64,000 nucleotides of DNA. Source: Vreelandella songnenensis (GTDB taxonomy: Bacteria; Pseudomonadota; Gammaproteobacteria; Pseudomonadales; Halomonadaceae). The notes beneath the pieces are model-generated. The model did no database searches. It saw nothing but the letters and a program-made list of their open reading frames with translations, and was not told where the DNA came from. The stretch spans positions 62,001 to 126,000 of the forward strand of contig NZ_PVTK01000007.1 in assembly GCF_003002925.1 (NCBI RefSeq), in the 5' to 3' direction. The position numbers and the translations under genes were made by a program. Below are positions 36,224 to 48,732 of this stretch, one piece after another (positions within the stretch are counted from its first letter, which is position 1; the number at the start of each line of letters is the position of its first letter).

Positions 36224-38824
36224 TTATTTTTCCAACTCTATTCCTTCAAGTATGGGCCATCTTAAAAAGCGATAATAATTAAGTTTATTTCTTGCAATTT
36301 CTTTATTAGCGATCTGAGATGCTTTAGTAGTTTCTCCAAGCATATATCGCGCACATATTTCTACACCCTTATCTTTTGTTTTATTATATACGTTTCTAAT
36401 ATCGATATCTCTATAAATTTGATCACCTAACTTTTTGGCTGCAAAGTAACCATTTAAGAAGAAAGCTTCATGCTCGACTTGAGATATATTTTCACGATAT
36501 TTTTTAAACAAAACTAAGCAGTCATCAAAATACCCAAATTTTATATGACAAAAAGACTTAGCTGTTAGATATGTTTCAAAACTTAGCCCTGACTTATAAG
36601 CTTTATCAATAGAAACTATCGCCCGCTCATAGTCCTCATTAAAAACTGCCAACTCATGTTGCAATCGATAATAAGCACTATCATCAATAATGCCAAAACT
36701 TTTGTTAGCTATAACTTCTATATCCTCATACAACTCTGGAAGAAAAGCAGCTACTAAAGTTAAAGCTTTTTCTAAATAAATATCAGCGTTTTTATTGTTT
36801 AGCGCAGAAACCACGCACTCTTTAGCTTTTTGTTCATCACCCATCACGCCATACATATATTCAGCTTTACATAGTAAAACATAAGGACTTATCTTTTTAC
36901 CAAAATCTTGAATATAAAACTCTTTAACCCTTCTTTGCAAATCTTCACTAACATCTTTTTCGTTAAGAATATTAAAGATTCTATTTTTTAGAAAAACAAT
37001 TCTTTGTTTTTTTCTTTCAACAGATTTACTAGATGCTAAATCAAGCAAATCTAATTGCTTTAAAGCATTTTCTTCATCAAATTTCTTATAGATTTTGCCA
37101 GTTAATAAATCTAAAGTTCTTATATGCATTTTGTTTAATTTCTCAAGATGCATATATAATTCACTAATTTGGCCTTCAATATCATTTACATCTTTTTTCG
37201 AACCATGATGATCAAATGTTTTTAACTCTCTTCTAGCATACAGCAAATCTAGCTTCAACGACCAAGCATCATTAGAAAGACTAGGCTCAAGCGCTAGACT
37301 TTTATCAATCCAAATACTAATATCATTTAAAACAGCTTCATCTCTTTTTACATTCTTTTCTTTATTATTAAATAGCTCATATCCAACTTCTGCGGCTCGG
37401 TTATATAACTCATAATTAAACTCAAAATAATTTGCTCTTTCTTCCAAGAAATCTCTTTTTTCTTTAATATTATCGAAGCAGTTTGCCTTTAATAGATAAT
37501 ATGCAACATTATTACTATCAATATCAATAAGTTGATCAGCCCATTTAGTTGCTGTATATTTATCATTATTCAAGTTAGCCAAACTTACTAATTTAGAAAT
37601 ATATCTAGTTCTTGCATCATCATTTACTAAATTCTTAAAATAGTTTTCGCACAACTCATAAGCTGCATGCACTCCTTTTTCATCTCTCACACTATCAATT
37701 TCAAGCAAATTTCTAAGATCTGTTATTCCTATATCTGAATAATTATCATCATCTTTTTCCATATTACTTAAAAATTCAGATATATCTTGCTTACTACTTT
37801 CATTCTTTAGGGTATTAACATCTTGTTCGATAAATGTATTTTTTGACAATAAAAATTCATCTGAAATAATATTCTGTATAGTTTTTTGAAGCTTAGATTC
37901 CTTATTGTTAGGTCTTAAATCTAAGTTTTTACCTACTATAGAATGATAGCAATTAGCAAAAAATTCATCAAAGCCATCAATTAAAACTGGATAAACCTTA
38001 TCTTTCCACAATAAATTTCTAAGAGTATGAGAAATTTCGTCATCCTTTCTCAAACACCAGTAGATGCCATTTTTAAGATAGTTATCCTGCTTTATTAAAA
38101 ACTCAAGCGTATCCATGATTGATCTATCATTTCCCGAATAGCCAACTACTACTAAACCATACTCTTTACAGAACTCTACAAGCTTTTCTTTAGTATTTTG
38201 TTCTAATGACTCGGTTTCTTTTAACGTACTTTTTATATCATCAAATAAATAATCACCATGCAATTTTATTATTTTAGGTCTTTTTGACGTGATTGAAATA
38301 GAGTGAATCGAAGAATCATGCGCACAATGTATGGGCCTAACGCTCGAAAACTGATAAAAAGCTTCATTTATTAAGTCATCAAAATTTGTTGTAAATATAT
38401 TGCTAAAATAATGCTCTTTCACCATCGAAATCAAATAAGAATACCCAATTGATGGTAGTTTTTCATCAACTTCATATTCAACAAACCTTCTACGCTGAGA
38501 AGGCAAATCAAATTTCTTTTCAAATAAAGATGAGTAAGGGTTTGCAGAACTATACCAACTAGCATGCTCTCTTTCTAAATAGCTTCTAGACTCAACGATG
38601 TCAGCTTTGACATTATTATATCTTTCGTATAACTCAAGCGTCCATTCATCAATAAGATTATTTGCTGTTCTTATACCAGATGTAACAGAACATCCAGCAC
38701 CCATCAATAAATTATAGTTTGACATCCCTCCTTCGCGAGTTCTTATATGCCTGATTAAGTCCATTTCTGTTCTAACTTTATGGAACAACTCACCGTTATT
38801 TTCAAAAAGCTGTGAAGCTTTCAT
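36224..38824 (-). CDS. SIR2-domain protein, probable anti-phage NADase
   Basis: An 866-residue protein with an N-terminal SIR2-like domain (about residues 30-300). The NAD-binding loop MGAGCSVTSG is at 41-50, TTNFDD at 145-150 (the conserved Asn is N147), the presumed catalytic histidine H189 is in KLHGDY, and VVGYSGND is at 226-233. These are the residues needed for NAD+ hydrolysis in defence SIR2 proteins. The remaining 560 residues are helical and repeat-like (TPR-type pattern), a likely sensor. There is no Walker A motif, Argonaute, HerA or membrane segment, which argues against Avs5, SIR2-pAgo and SIR2-HerA; a single-gene DSR-like system fits best. Local GC is about 30%, far below the flanking genes, indicating horizontal acquisition. 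GAGGA precedes the ATG and an own terminator follows. Defence function is inferred. Confidence 0.82.
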   Translation of the reverse strand: MKASQLFENNGELFHKVRTEMDLIRHIRTREGGMSNYNLLMGAGCSVTSGIRTANNLIDEWTLELYERYNNVKADIVESRSYLEREHASWYSSANPYSSLFEKKFDLPSQRRRFVEYEVDEKLPSIGYSYLISMVKEHYFSNIFTTNFDDLINEAFYQFSSVRPIHCAHDSSIHSISITSKRPKIIKLHGDYLFDDIKSTLKETESLEQNTKEKLVEFCKEYGLVVVGYSGNDRSIMDTLEFLIKQDNYLKNGIYWCLRKDDEISHTLRNLLWKDKVYPVLIDGFDEFFANCYHSIVGKNLDLRPNNKESKLQKTIQNIISDEFLLSKNTFIEQDVNTLKNESSKQDISEFLSNMEKDDDNYSDIGITDLRNLLEIDSVRDEKGVHAAYELCENYFKNLVNDDARTRYISKLVSLANLNNDKYTATKWADQLIDIDSNNVAYYLLKANCFDNIKEKRDFLEERANYFEFNYELYNRAAEVGYELFNNKEKNVKRDEAVLNDISIWIDKSLALEPSLSNDAWSLKLDLLYARRELKTFDHHGSKKDVNDIEGQISELYMHLEKLNKMHIRTLDLLTGKIYKKFDEENALKQLDLLDLASSKSVERKKQRIVFLKNRIFNILNEKDVSEDLQRRVKEFYIQDFGKKISPYVLLCKAEYMYGVMGDEQKAKECVVSALNNKNADIYLEKALTLVAAFLPELYEDIEVIANKSFGIIDDSAYYRLQHELAVFNEDYERAIVSIDKAYKSGLSFETYLTAKSFCHIKFGYFDDCLVLFKKYRENISQVEHEAFFLNGYFAAKKLGDQIYRDIDIRNVYNKTKDKGVEICARYMLGETTKASQIANKEIARNKLNYYRFLRWPILEGIELEK

Positions 38825-39153
38825 TTTTTATCCTCGATAAATATTAGTCATGCAATAAGTCAACATAAGACCAAGAAAGTTAAAATGAAATTATTAAAAT
38901 TATATATCATAGCAATTAGCTATAACGATATAGCGGAGCTAACTATAATTTAAGTAAACCAAGGCATAGAATAGAGGAAGTTTAAAAAAAAGCTATAGCT
39001 CTTCTAAAGCAACTAAAATCATCCTATACGCGCAGACCAATAACACAACAGAGAAATTCATTCAACACTTAATTAACCTAAAGCGCACTTTTGGTAATTA
39101 GCCTTTCCAAGTTTATTCTATTAGCCTGCTAATTCCAGGTGAAAGGACCAGGC
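38825..39153. other. AT-rich region upstream of the SIR2 gene
   Basis: About 330 gene-free bases separate the SIR2 start from the transporter start. The AT-rich composition continues to about 39070. It holds the SIR2 ribosome site (GAGGA), nested inverted repeats at 38916-38942 and several TATAAT-like sequences; no single promoter can be chosen. The plus-strand promoter of the transporter must lie near its right end. Confidence 0.5.
38916..38942. promoter_or_regulatory. Nested inverted repeat upstream of the SIR2 gene
   Basis: Outer arms TTAGCT/AGCTAA (38916-38921, 38937-38942) and inner arms GCTATA/TATAGC (38919-38924, 38929-38934) overlap in one 27-base element, about 95-120 bases before the SIR2 start. 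It could be an operator or a cruciform-prone sequence. Confidence 0.3.
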
Positions 39154-40467
39154 ATGGAAAAGATCTCTTCCCGGCATCGTGCGGCCGGCGTATTAGCATT
39201 ACTTGGGCTGGTAACTCAGATCGTCGGGTTCACTAGCTGGGCGGAGACCACTCAGCTCGTAAGCTACCTGCTTTGGGGAGCAGTGGCATTGCTCTGGCGC
39301 GATATTCCCGGGCGCTCACGGATACAGGCGGGCGCGTTGATGGCGACCGGCGCGCTAATGCTGCTGGTGGCGCGATTTGTGTATGACGCCTCTATTGATT
39401 GGCCCCGGGTGCTGGAAGGCAACGTGTTCGTCGTGGCGATGCTGATCGGCGTGAGTTTTATCTCGCTGATTGGCAGGCAGGGTAATCAGTCTGTCGGGGG
39501 CAAGCGGCTGACCGGTAGTGGCGGTATTCTACGCACCTGGCTGGGCGTACATTTTCTCGGCACCATCTTGAACCTTTCTACCATTTTCATGGTGGGCGAC
39601 CGCATCGCACGGCGGGCTCCCTTGACGACGCCGCAGTACCTGGCACTCAACCGCGGCCTTTCCAGCGCCGCCCTTTGGTCGCCGTTCTTCGCCTCGATGG
39701 GTCTGGTCATCGCGCTCGCCCCGGAAGTCCGCTACCTGCATATCGCGCTAGTCGGGTTTCCCATCGCCATGCTGTCTGGAGCCATTACCACGCTGGAACT
39801 TCGCCGCCGGTTCGATCTCACCGAGGTCGATGGTTTTTCGCTCTCGCCTAAAAGTCTTCTGATGCCCCTGGGCATGGCCGCTGGCGTCATGCTCTTTCAT
39901 TTCTGGCTCACGCCGTCGCTTTCCATCATCAGTATCATCACCTTTCTATTGCCCGGCGTGGCGGTCATCGCCAATCTTCGCAACGGGCCTGTGTTCACAC
40001 TAAAACGCGTACGGCAGCACGCCTTCCACCGCCTGCCCGCCATGCGTGGTGAATTTTCGCTATTTCTGGCGGCGGGGCTTCTGACCATCGGACTCTCCAC
40101 GCTGGTCAGCGCCGCGGCAGGCCAGGAGTGGACGCTTTTCGAGAATTTCGGTATCGGGCAGGGACTTTTAAGCTTCGTGGGTATCGTGGCAAGCGCCTTG
40201 CTGGGGCTTCATCCGATCATCGGCATTTCGGTACTGGCATCGATGCTTGATCTGGCGGCCAGCGACCAGACACTCTTTGCCTTCGTGGCCTTGAGTGCCT
40301 GGTCAGTGGGTACAAGCGTTGGCCCCTTGTCAGGTATCAACCTGTCACTGCAGGGACGCTACGGGGTAAGCAGCTATCAGATGATGCGTGACAATCTACT
40401 CTATGCAGGCATCATGAGCCTGCTTTCGCTGGGCGCGATTGCAGGCATCGGATTCATCCAGCCCTAG
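39154..40467 (+). CDS. Multi-pass membrane protein, putative ion/solute transporter
   Basis: A 437-residue protein with about 11-12 hydrophobic segments and little else. The C-terminal LGLHPIIGISVLASML and SVGPLSGINLSLQGRYG segments resemble the paired re-entrant loops of ion-transporter (IT) superfamily proteins such as citrate, arsenite or Na+/H+ carriers, but I cannot name a family or substrate. The ATG at 39154 is preferred over the upstream GTG because AAAGGA lies six bases before it. It ends tail to tail with the zinc-ribbon gene, the two stops sharing CTAG. Confidence 0.7.
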   Translation: MEKISSRHRAAGVLALLGLVTQIVGFTSWAETTQLVSYLLWGAVALLWRDIPGRSRIQAGALMATGALMLLVARFVYDASIDWPRVLEGNVFVVAMLIGVSFISLIGRQGNQSVGGKRLTGSGGILRTWLGVHFLGTILNLSTIFMVGDRIARRAPLTTPQYLALNRGLSSAALWSPFFASMGLVIALAPEVRYLHIALVGFPIAMLSGAITTLELRRRFDLTEVDGFSLSPKSLLMPLGMAAGVMLFHFWLTPSLSIISIITFLLPGVAVIANLRNGPVFTLKRVRQHAFHRLPAMRGEFSLFLAAGLLTIGLSTLVSAAAGQEWTLFENFGIGQGLLSFVGIVASALLGLHPIIGISVLASMLDLAASDQTLFAFVALSAWSVGTSVGPLSGINLSLQGRYGVSSYQMMRDNLLYAGIMSLLSLGAIAGIGFIQP

Positions 40468-40985
40468 CTTTCAATGACCTTGTTGACCACTCGGTAGAAG
40501 TAACGGTGCCCACACTGGTGGCAAGGCTCCAGGCGTGCAACGTTAGGCAGGCTCACCTGGGCGTCGCAATGAACGCAGGCCATCAGGCCGGGGGCCGCCA
40601 TTTCACCCTCGCAGTAGTCCGCCCGCGCCGCTTCTAGATTTTCGTCAAAACGCTCGCGCTCGACCACGCTGCGGTCTGCAATGGATAGAAGCGACTCCAC
40701 TACGCGACGCGAAAGCCCGGTGACATCGATTCCCAGCCAGGTCGCCACCTGCATGCCGGTATCGGCCAGGTAGTGACGCATATCCTTCAGATCGCGCTCG
40801 ACCCAGGCGCGCAACAGGGCCAGCTCGTCCTTGGTGTACTCTTCAAGCTCGGCTTCAAAGGCGACTGCGTCGTCCAGATCTTTTTGCAGATTGTCCCAGG
40901 TCAAATCCTTTGTGCCATCCTGCATGCGTTCCAGAAGGCGTTCGTAGCCTTCGCGCAAGCGGTGGTCGTTATGCTGTTCACTCAT
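40464..40985 (-). CDS. Zinc-ribbon protein of the YbeL/DUF1451 family
   Basis: A 173-residue protein with a long charged helical N-terminal part (about 1-125) and a C-terminal zinc ribbon formed by CVHC and CHQC pairs (about residues 137-162). E. coli ybeL, of the same family, is also a neighbour of leuS, and the divergent arrangement is seen here. The start at 40985 is fixed by AGGAGAGG upstream; the frame extends to 41069 without a ribosome site. Function is unknown. Confidence 0.82.
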   Translation of the reverse strand: MSEQHNDHRLREGYERLLERMQDGTKDLTWDNLQKDLDDAVAFEAELEEYTKDELALLRAWVERDLKDMRHYLADTGMQVATWLGIDVTGLSRRVVESLLSIADRSVVERERFDENLEAARADYCEGEMAAPGLMACVHCDAQVSLPNVARLEPCHQCGHRYFYRVVNKVIES

Positions 40986-41034
40986 CGAACCTCTCCTTTT
41001 ATCGACGCAGGTGTTTCCTATCATCAGCTTGCCG

Positions 41035-41063
41035 TTCAAGGATACTCCTTCATAGGATACAAT
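41035..41063 (+). promoter_or_regulatory. leuS: Sigma-70 promoter of leuS
   Basis: A TTCAAG -35 box (41035-41040), a 17-base spacer and a TACAAT -10 box (41058-41063) predict a start near 41070, about 77 bases before the leuS ATG. Confidence 0.55.
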
Positions 41064-41077
41064 CGACATTACTTATC

Positions 41078-44219
<3,142 letters not shown>

Positions 44220-44223
<4 letters not shown>

Positions 44224-45287
44224 AGGTCTTTGCCGACCAGCTGCCGGCAGCGCTTGCCAAGAAACTGCCTAAAGCCGTGATCGTGGCAGGCGATGAGCCG
44301 CTGCAACACCGCGATGCCTGCGATACGGTACGCGCAGCGGCGCGCCAGGCCGGAATCGAAGAGCGCGAAGTGCTGGATGTGGATGCCAACTTCGCCTGGG
44401 GGCGCTTGCTCGAAGCCGCCAGCAATCTTTCACTGTTTGCTACCAGCAAGCTGATGGAAGTGCGACTAGGTACTCACAAGCTGGGCCAGGAAGGTAGCAA
44501 AGCGCTTGCTCAATATGCCGAGATGCTGGAAACCAGCGACGATATCCTGCTGATCAGCATGGGCAAGCTGGACGGTAAACAGCAGAAAAGCGCCTGGTTC
44601 AAGGCGCTGGACAAGCACGGCTTGTTTGTGCCGGTATGGCCGGTAGACAACGCCCGCCTTGGCTACTGGCTACGTGACCGGGCCGCGCTGCATGGCCTTC
44701 AGATCGACCTCGAAGCGGCACGGCTTCTGGGCGAGCGCACCGAAGGCAATCTACTGGCCGCCGACCAGGAATTGCAGAAGCTTTCCCTGATCCACCCACA
44801 GGGCATGCGCCTGAACGTCGAAAGTATTGCCCAAGGAGTGGAGGACAGTTCGCGGTTTGACGTCTTCAATCTGGCGGATGCCTGCCTGAAAGGCGAACCC
44901 AGCCGCGTTTCGCGTATCGTTCAAGGGTTGCGTAGTGAAGGTGTCGAAGCACCCATTGTGCTCTGGGCATTGAGCCGTGAACTGCGCACCCTGCTGTCGC
45001 TGCATCAGCATCTCGATCAGGGCCAGAGCTTCGAGCACGCCTGCAAGACGCAAAAGCCAATGATCTTTGACAAGCGCCGCCCGGCCTATCAGAAGGCCAT
45101 CAAGCGGCTTTCCATGAAGCGTTTGCATAAGCTTCTGCTGATGGCACAGCGCCTTGATCTGGCCATCAAGGGCGCCAGTGCCGTTCCCCTTTGGGCCGGC
45201 CTGCACGACCTGGCGATGACCATGGCAGGAGGCAAAGGAATTCTTGCCGAGACCGCCTGGACCTACCGTATTAGTGCAAATAATTAG
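44220..45287 (+). CDS. holA: DNA polymerase III delta subunit
   Basis: The clamp-loader subunit that opens the beta sliding clamp. The 355-residue protein (E. coli 343) begins with MKVFADQLPAALAKKLPKAV and IVAGDEPLQ, the family pattern of an AAA+-like fold without a functional P-loop. It starts with GTG overlapping the lptE stop (GTGA). No clear terminator follows; an A/T-rich inverted repeat TAAAAC/GTTTTA occurs at about 45306-45323. Confidence 0.94.
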
Positions 45288-45390
45288 CATCTTGCATAAT
45301 TGACTTAAAACCCACGCGTTTTATTTCTATACTCTTGATTCGAGCAATAAAATGCTTGGCCACTCCGACCAGTCTATAAGGAAGAAGACG

Positions 45391-45795
45391 ATGAAGACAT
45401 TGCGCGCATACCTCTCTACACTGTTGATTGCTGCACTGGTGATTACCAGCCTGCCGGTGGCGGCAGCGCCTGCGGCCCCCCAGTCGATGGATCTCGTATC
45501 GACCCAGTCAGCGCTGGCCGGTGATCGTGCCGGTGCCGACCGCGAGCGTATCAACGAGATTCTGGCCCGCGCCGATGTACAGGAGCAGCTGATCAAGCAA
45601 GGCGTTGATCTTGACGAAGTGGATGCTCGTGTCGCTGCCCTTAGCGATGCCGAAGCGCAGCAGATGGCCCAACAGCTCGAGCAACTGCCAGCCGGTGCCG
45701 GTGGCGGCGTCGTTGGTGCCCTGTTTGCCGTTTTCATCATCCTGCTGATTACTGATATTCTCGGCCTGACCGACGTCTATCCGTTTACGCGCTAA
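45391..45795 (+). CDS. PA2779-like small membrane protein
   Basis: A 134-residue protein with a signal sequence (cleavage near AAA-APAAP, about residue 26), a helical middle with ERINEILARADVQEQLIKQGVD and a C-terminal membrane helix after a glycine-rich hinge (GAGGGVVGALFAVFIILLI). It resembles the family typified by Pseudomonas PA2779, which travels with the cysteine-peptidase-like gene that follows here after 12 bases. Start chosen at 45391, with AAGGAAG upstream. Function unknown; the pairing suggests a shared envelope role. Confidence 0.78.
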   Translation: MKTLRAYLSTLLIAALVITSLPVAAAPAAPQSMDLVSTQSALAGDRAGADRERINEILARADVQEQLIKQGVDLDEVDARVAALSDAEAQQMAQQLEQLPAGAGGGVVGALFAVFIILLITDILGLTDVYPFTR

Positions 45796-45807
45796 GTCAG
45801 GCAGGTC

Positions 45808-46737
45808 ATGAAAACACTGCTTTCTAACGCCCGCTTCGCGGGCGTTTTCGCGCTTGCCCTGCTGCTTTCAGCCTGTGCCCAGAGCCCAGTATTGCTGGAT
45901 AGCACCTATGAATCACTCACCCCTCAAGTAGAGAACCGCGAGGTGCCGTTTTTTGCTCAGAGCGAATATCAGTGCGGCCCGGCAACGCTTGCGATGGTAC
46001 TCAGCTACCAGGGCGTGGATACCAGTGTCGAAGAGTTGATCCCCCAGGTCTTTCTGCCTGGCCGCGACGGCAGCGTTCAGCCGGAAATGCTGGCCACAGT
46101 CCGCCGCCATCACAAGCTTGCCTACCCGATTCGCGGCACCATGGATGCGCTGTTGAATCACCTGGCGGCAGGTGACCCGGTAGTCGTCATGCAGAATCTG
46201 TCACTGCCTATCTACCCCATGTGGCACTACGCGGTAGCGATTGGTTTTGACCTGCCGGATGAGACCATCGTCCTGCGCAGCGGCGATCGCAAGCGCCACA
46301 CGCTCTCTTTCAGCCGCTTTGACGCTACCTGGGCACGCAGCGACCGCTGGGGGTTTATCGTTGCCGACCCTGGCACGCTGCCCGAAGGCATCAGTGCACG
46401 CAACGCACTTGAAGCCATCAGCGCCTATGAAGAGGCTCACGGCCCAGAAGCCGCGCTGAGCAGCTGGCAGGCGTTGGTAAAACGCTACCCCGATAACGCC
46501 ATGGGTCAGTTTGCGTTGGGCAATGCGCTGTACGCAGCCCAGCAGGTGAATGAGGCCACGGCAGCCTTTCGCGCAGCAACGCAGCAGGATCCACGCATGG
46601 GCGCTGCCTGGCTGAACCTGGGTATTGTACTGCTGCAGCAGGATAGGCCCGGTGATGCACGCGATGCATTGCGCCAAGCCGCCGCGCTTGACGGTAGCTG
46701 GCAGGTGCGTGCAGAGGCGTTGCTGAACGAGATGTAG
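45808..46737 (+). CDS. PA2778-like lipoprotein: C39-type peptidase domain plus TPR
   Basis: A 309-residue lipoprotein (LSAC lipobox, cysteine 23). A papain-like C39 peptidase domain follows (about 43-190) with Cys56 in EYQCGPATLAMVL and His140 in MWHYAVAIGF, both needed for catalysis, and a possible third residue D160. The last 100 residues form two or three TPR repeats (about 205-305). There is no ABC transporter fusion, unlike bacteriocin-processing C39 proteins. The substrate is unknown. It is coupled to the PA2779-like gene and both are closed by the hairpin at 46788-46813. Confidence 0.82.
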   Translation: MKTLLSNARFAGVFALALLLSACAQSPVLLDSTYESLTPQVENREVPFFAQSEYQCGPATLAMVLSYQGVDTSVEELIPQVFLPGRDGSVQPEMLATVRRHHKLAYPIRGTMDALLNHLAAGDPVVVMQNLSLPIYPMWHYAVAIGFDLPDETIVLRSGDRKRHTLSFSRFDATWARSDRWGFIVADPGTLPEGISARNALEAISAYEEAHGPEAALSSWQALVKRYPDNAMGQFALGNALYAAQQVNEATAAFRAATQQDPRMGAAWLNLGIVLLQQDRPGDARDALRQAAALDGSWQVRAEALLNEM

Positions 46738-46787
46738 CGCTTGAATGCCAGAGCCAGAATCGGCCAAGCGCTGACACCATGGATATA

Positions 46788-46813
46788 CAAAAGGGGCCGA
46801 ATGGCCCCTTTTG
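46788..46813. terminator. Bidirectional rho-independent terminator
   Basis: The 11-bp stem CAAAAGGGGCC/GGCCCCTTTTG with a GAAT loop lies between the convergent peptidase-like gene and sthA and has A/T runs on both sides. Confidence 0.85.
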
Positions 46814-46843
46814 TTGCGTTCAACCACAGGTCAACAGAGCGAT

Positions 46844-48235
46844 CTAGAATACCCGATTCAAACCATTCTGGGCGGCTACTCGATAAGCTTCGGCCATGGT
46901 CGGATAGTTGAAGGTGGTATTCACGAAATACTTGAGCGTGTTTGCCTCCCCCGGCTGCTGCATGATGGCCTGACCGATATGCAGAATCTCGGAGGCCTGA
47001 TCACCAAAGCAGTGAATACCCAGAATCTCCAGCGTGTCCTGGTGAAACAGAATCTTGAGCATTCCCACCACATCGCCGGTGATCTGCGCCCGGGCGGTAT
47101 CCTTGAAGAACGCCTTGCCCACTTCGTAAGGTACCTTGGCTTCGGTCAGCTCACGTTCGTTGGGGCCAAACGAGCTGATTTCCGGAATGGTATAGATGCC
47201 GGTGGGTACATCGCTGACAAACCGGTACTCCTTGTCGAGCAACTCGTTGCAGGAGTTGAGCCCCTGGTCGTAGGCGGCGCTGGCAAGGCTTGGCCAACCG
47301 ATGACGTCGCCCGCGGCATAGATGTGCGGTATCGATGTCCGATAGTGCTCGTCCACCCTCAGCTGCCCCCGGCTGTTGGCCTCGAGTCCAATATTTTCAA
47401 GTCCCAGGCTGTCGGTATTACCGGTACGCCCATTGGCCCACAGGAAGGCATCGGCACGGATCTTCTTACCCGACTTGAGATGTACGACCACCCCTGACTC
47501 ATCGCCTTCAACGCTTGCATACTCTTCATTGTGCCGAATGAGCACGCCGTGCTTGCGTAGATGGTAGGAGAGCGCGTCACTGATTTCGTCATCCAGAAAC
47601 GAGAGCAGGCTGTCGCGGTTGTTGATCAGATCGACCTTCAGGCCCAGGCCCGAGAATATCGACGCGTACTCGCAGCCGATCACCCCTGCCCCGAAGATGA
47701 CCAGCGTCTTGGGCGTATGCGCAAGGCTGAGAATGGTATCCGAACAGTAGATACGTGGATGGCGAAAATTGATATCAGCCGGGCGATAGGGCCGCGAGCC
47801 GGTAGCAATGACGATCTTCTTGGCTACGAGCTCTTCCATGCCTTCGTGCTGGTCGCGTACGACCAGCGTATGCTCATCCTTGAAGCGGGCGATACCGTGG
47901 AACAGGTCGATGCGGTTGCGAGCGTAGAAGGTGGTACGCATTTCGACTTGCTTGTCGATGGTACCGCGGGAGCGCTCCATCACTTTGGGAAACGAGAACC
48001 AGCGGGGTTCACCAATATCGCGGAACATGCGGTTGGTGTTGAACGCCATGATCTGCTTGACCTGATGGCGCAGCGCCTTGGAAGGAATCGTGCCCCAGTG
48101 GGTGCAGTTACCGCCAACCTGGGCCTGCTTTTCAATGATCGCTACACGCTTGCCGTGCTTGGCCGCATTGATGGCCGCGCTTTCCCCGGCCGGGCCTGTA
48201 CCAATAACCACCACATCGTAATTGTGAACCGCCAT
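46844..48235 (-). CDS. sthA: Soluble pyridine nucleotide transhydrogenase
   Basis: A cytosolic FAD enzyme that reoxidises NADPH with NAD+, balancing the two pools. The 463-residue protein has the FAD loop [12 protein letters not shown] near residue 10 and the [18 protein letters not shown] segment, in which the second redox cysteine of dihydrolipoamide dehydrogenase is replaced (by Thr), typical of SthA. A second dinucleotide fold ([16 protein letters not shown]) and C-terminal dimer domain are intact. It is downstream of nqrM with its own terminator between. Confidence 0.95.
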   Translation of the reverse strand: MAVHNYDVVVIGTGPAGESAAINAAKHGKRVAIIEKQAQVGGNCTHWGTIPSKALRHQVKQIMAFNTNRMFRDIGEPRWFSFPKVMERSRGTIDKQVEMRTTFYARNRIDLFHGIARFKDEHTLVVRDQHEGMEELVAKKIVIATGSRPYRPADINFRHPRIYCSDTILSLAHTPKTLVIFGAGVIGCEYASIFSGLGLKVDLINNRDSLLSFLDDEISDALSYHLRKHGVLIRHNEEYASVEGDESGVVVHLKSGKKIRADAFLWANGRTGNTDSLGLENIGLEANSRGQLRVDEHYRTSIPHIYAAGDVIGWPSLASAAYDQGLNSCNELLDKEYRFVSDVPTGIYTIPEISSFGPNERELTEAKVPYEVGKAFFKDTARAQITGDVVGMLKILFHQDTLEILGIHCFGDQASEILHIGQAIMQQPGEANTLKYFVNTTFNYPTMAEAYRVAAQNGLNRVF

Positions 48236-48258
48236 ACTCGCTGCGTCTCCCCTGTTCC

Positions 48259-48294
48259 TAAAAAACAGGCGCAGCGGATCTCTCGGCTGCGCCT
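48259..48294 (-). terminator. Rho-independent terminator between nqrM and sthA
   Basis: A 9-bp stem (48267-48275 with 48286-48294) is followed on the minus strand by a run of six T residues after one G. It lies 22 bases past the nqrM stop. Confidence 0.8.
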
Positions 48295-48315
48295 CGCTAT
48301 TTCCTGCGTGCGTGG

Positions 48316-48570
48316 CTAGCGGCGAGTCGCTTCGTAACCCAGGTCAGCCCCGCGGCTTTCGTCACTACGCCGGCGCACACCACCGCGCTTGCGATTCTCT
48401 TCCTCGCACACTTCATCTTTACCGCCACAGATATCGCAGCCGTCTTTCATACCAATCTGATTCAAGCCGCCACAGGAGCCTGCAATGGGCTTGCGGCCCA
48501 TCAACACGCCTACCGCCATTGCGCACATGATCAGTGCCATGAATCCTAAAACCAGTAGCCAGATTGCCAT
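48316..48570 (-). CDS. nqrM: Na+-NQR maturation factor NqrM
   Basis: An 84-residue membrane protein: one N-terminal helix (about residues 3-24) and a cysteine-rich segment [23 protein letters not shown] (Cys33, 45, 48) followed by Cys55 and a basic tail. NqrM is known in Vibrio to be required for maturation of Na+-NQR, probably by delivering iron to the NqrD/NqrE site. A GGGAGG ribosome site precedes the ATG. It is separated from nqrF by 326 bases that contain a terminator, so it may be transcribed on its own. Confidence 0.88.
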   Translation of the reverse strand: MAIWLLVLGFMALIMCAMAVGVLMGRKPIAGSCGGLNQIGMKDGCDICGGKDEVCEEENRKRGGVRRRSDESRGADLGYEATRR

Positions 48571-48732
48571 ACGAACCTCCCAGCATTGCTATTGAAGCCT
48601 TACCTGCGGACAACCGCTCAGCTTAAAAGTGCCCGGCGGGTGTTTTCTATAACTCCATTATACCTTACCTGAGACCGACTTATCATTGCCGTAGCCACTT
48701 TGAAAGCCCCATAGCGCCTGCCTATTGCACTT

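Noticed and set aside
36224-38824. Avs5 (SIR2-STAND) or SIR2-pAgo assignment for the SIR2 gene
   Set aside because: No Walker A/B motif in the protein and no Argonaute, HerA or partner gene nearby.
36026-39138. Prophage, integrative element or transposon carrying the SIR2 gene
   Set aside because: No integrase, transposase, tRNA attachment site or terminal repeats could be found in the AT-rich segment.
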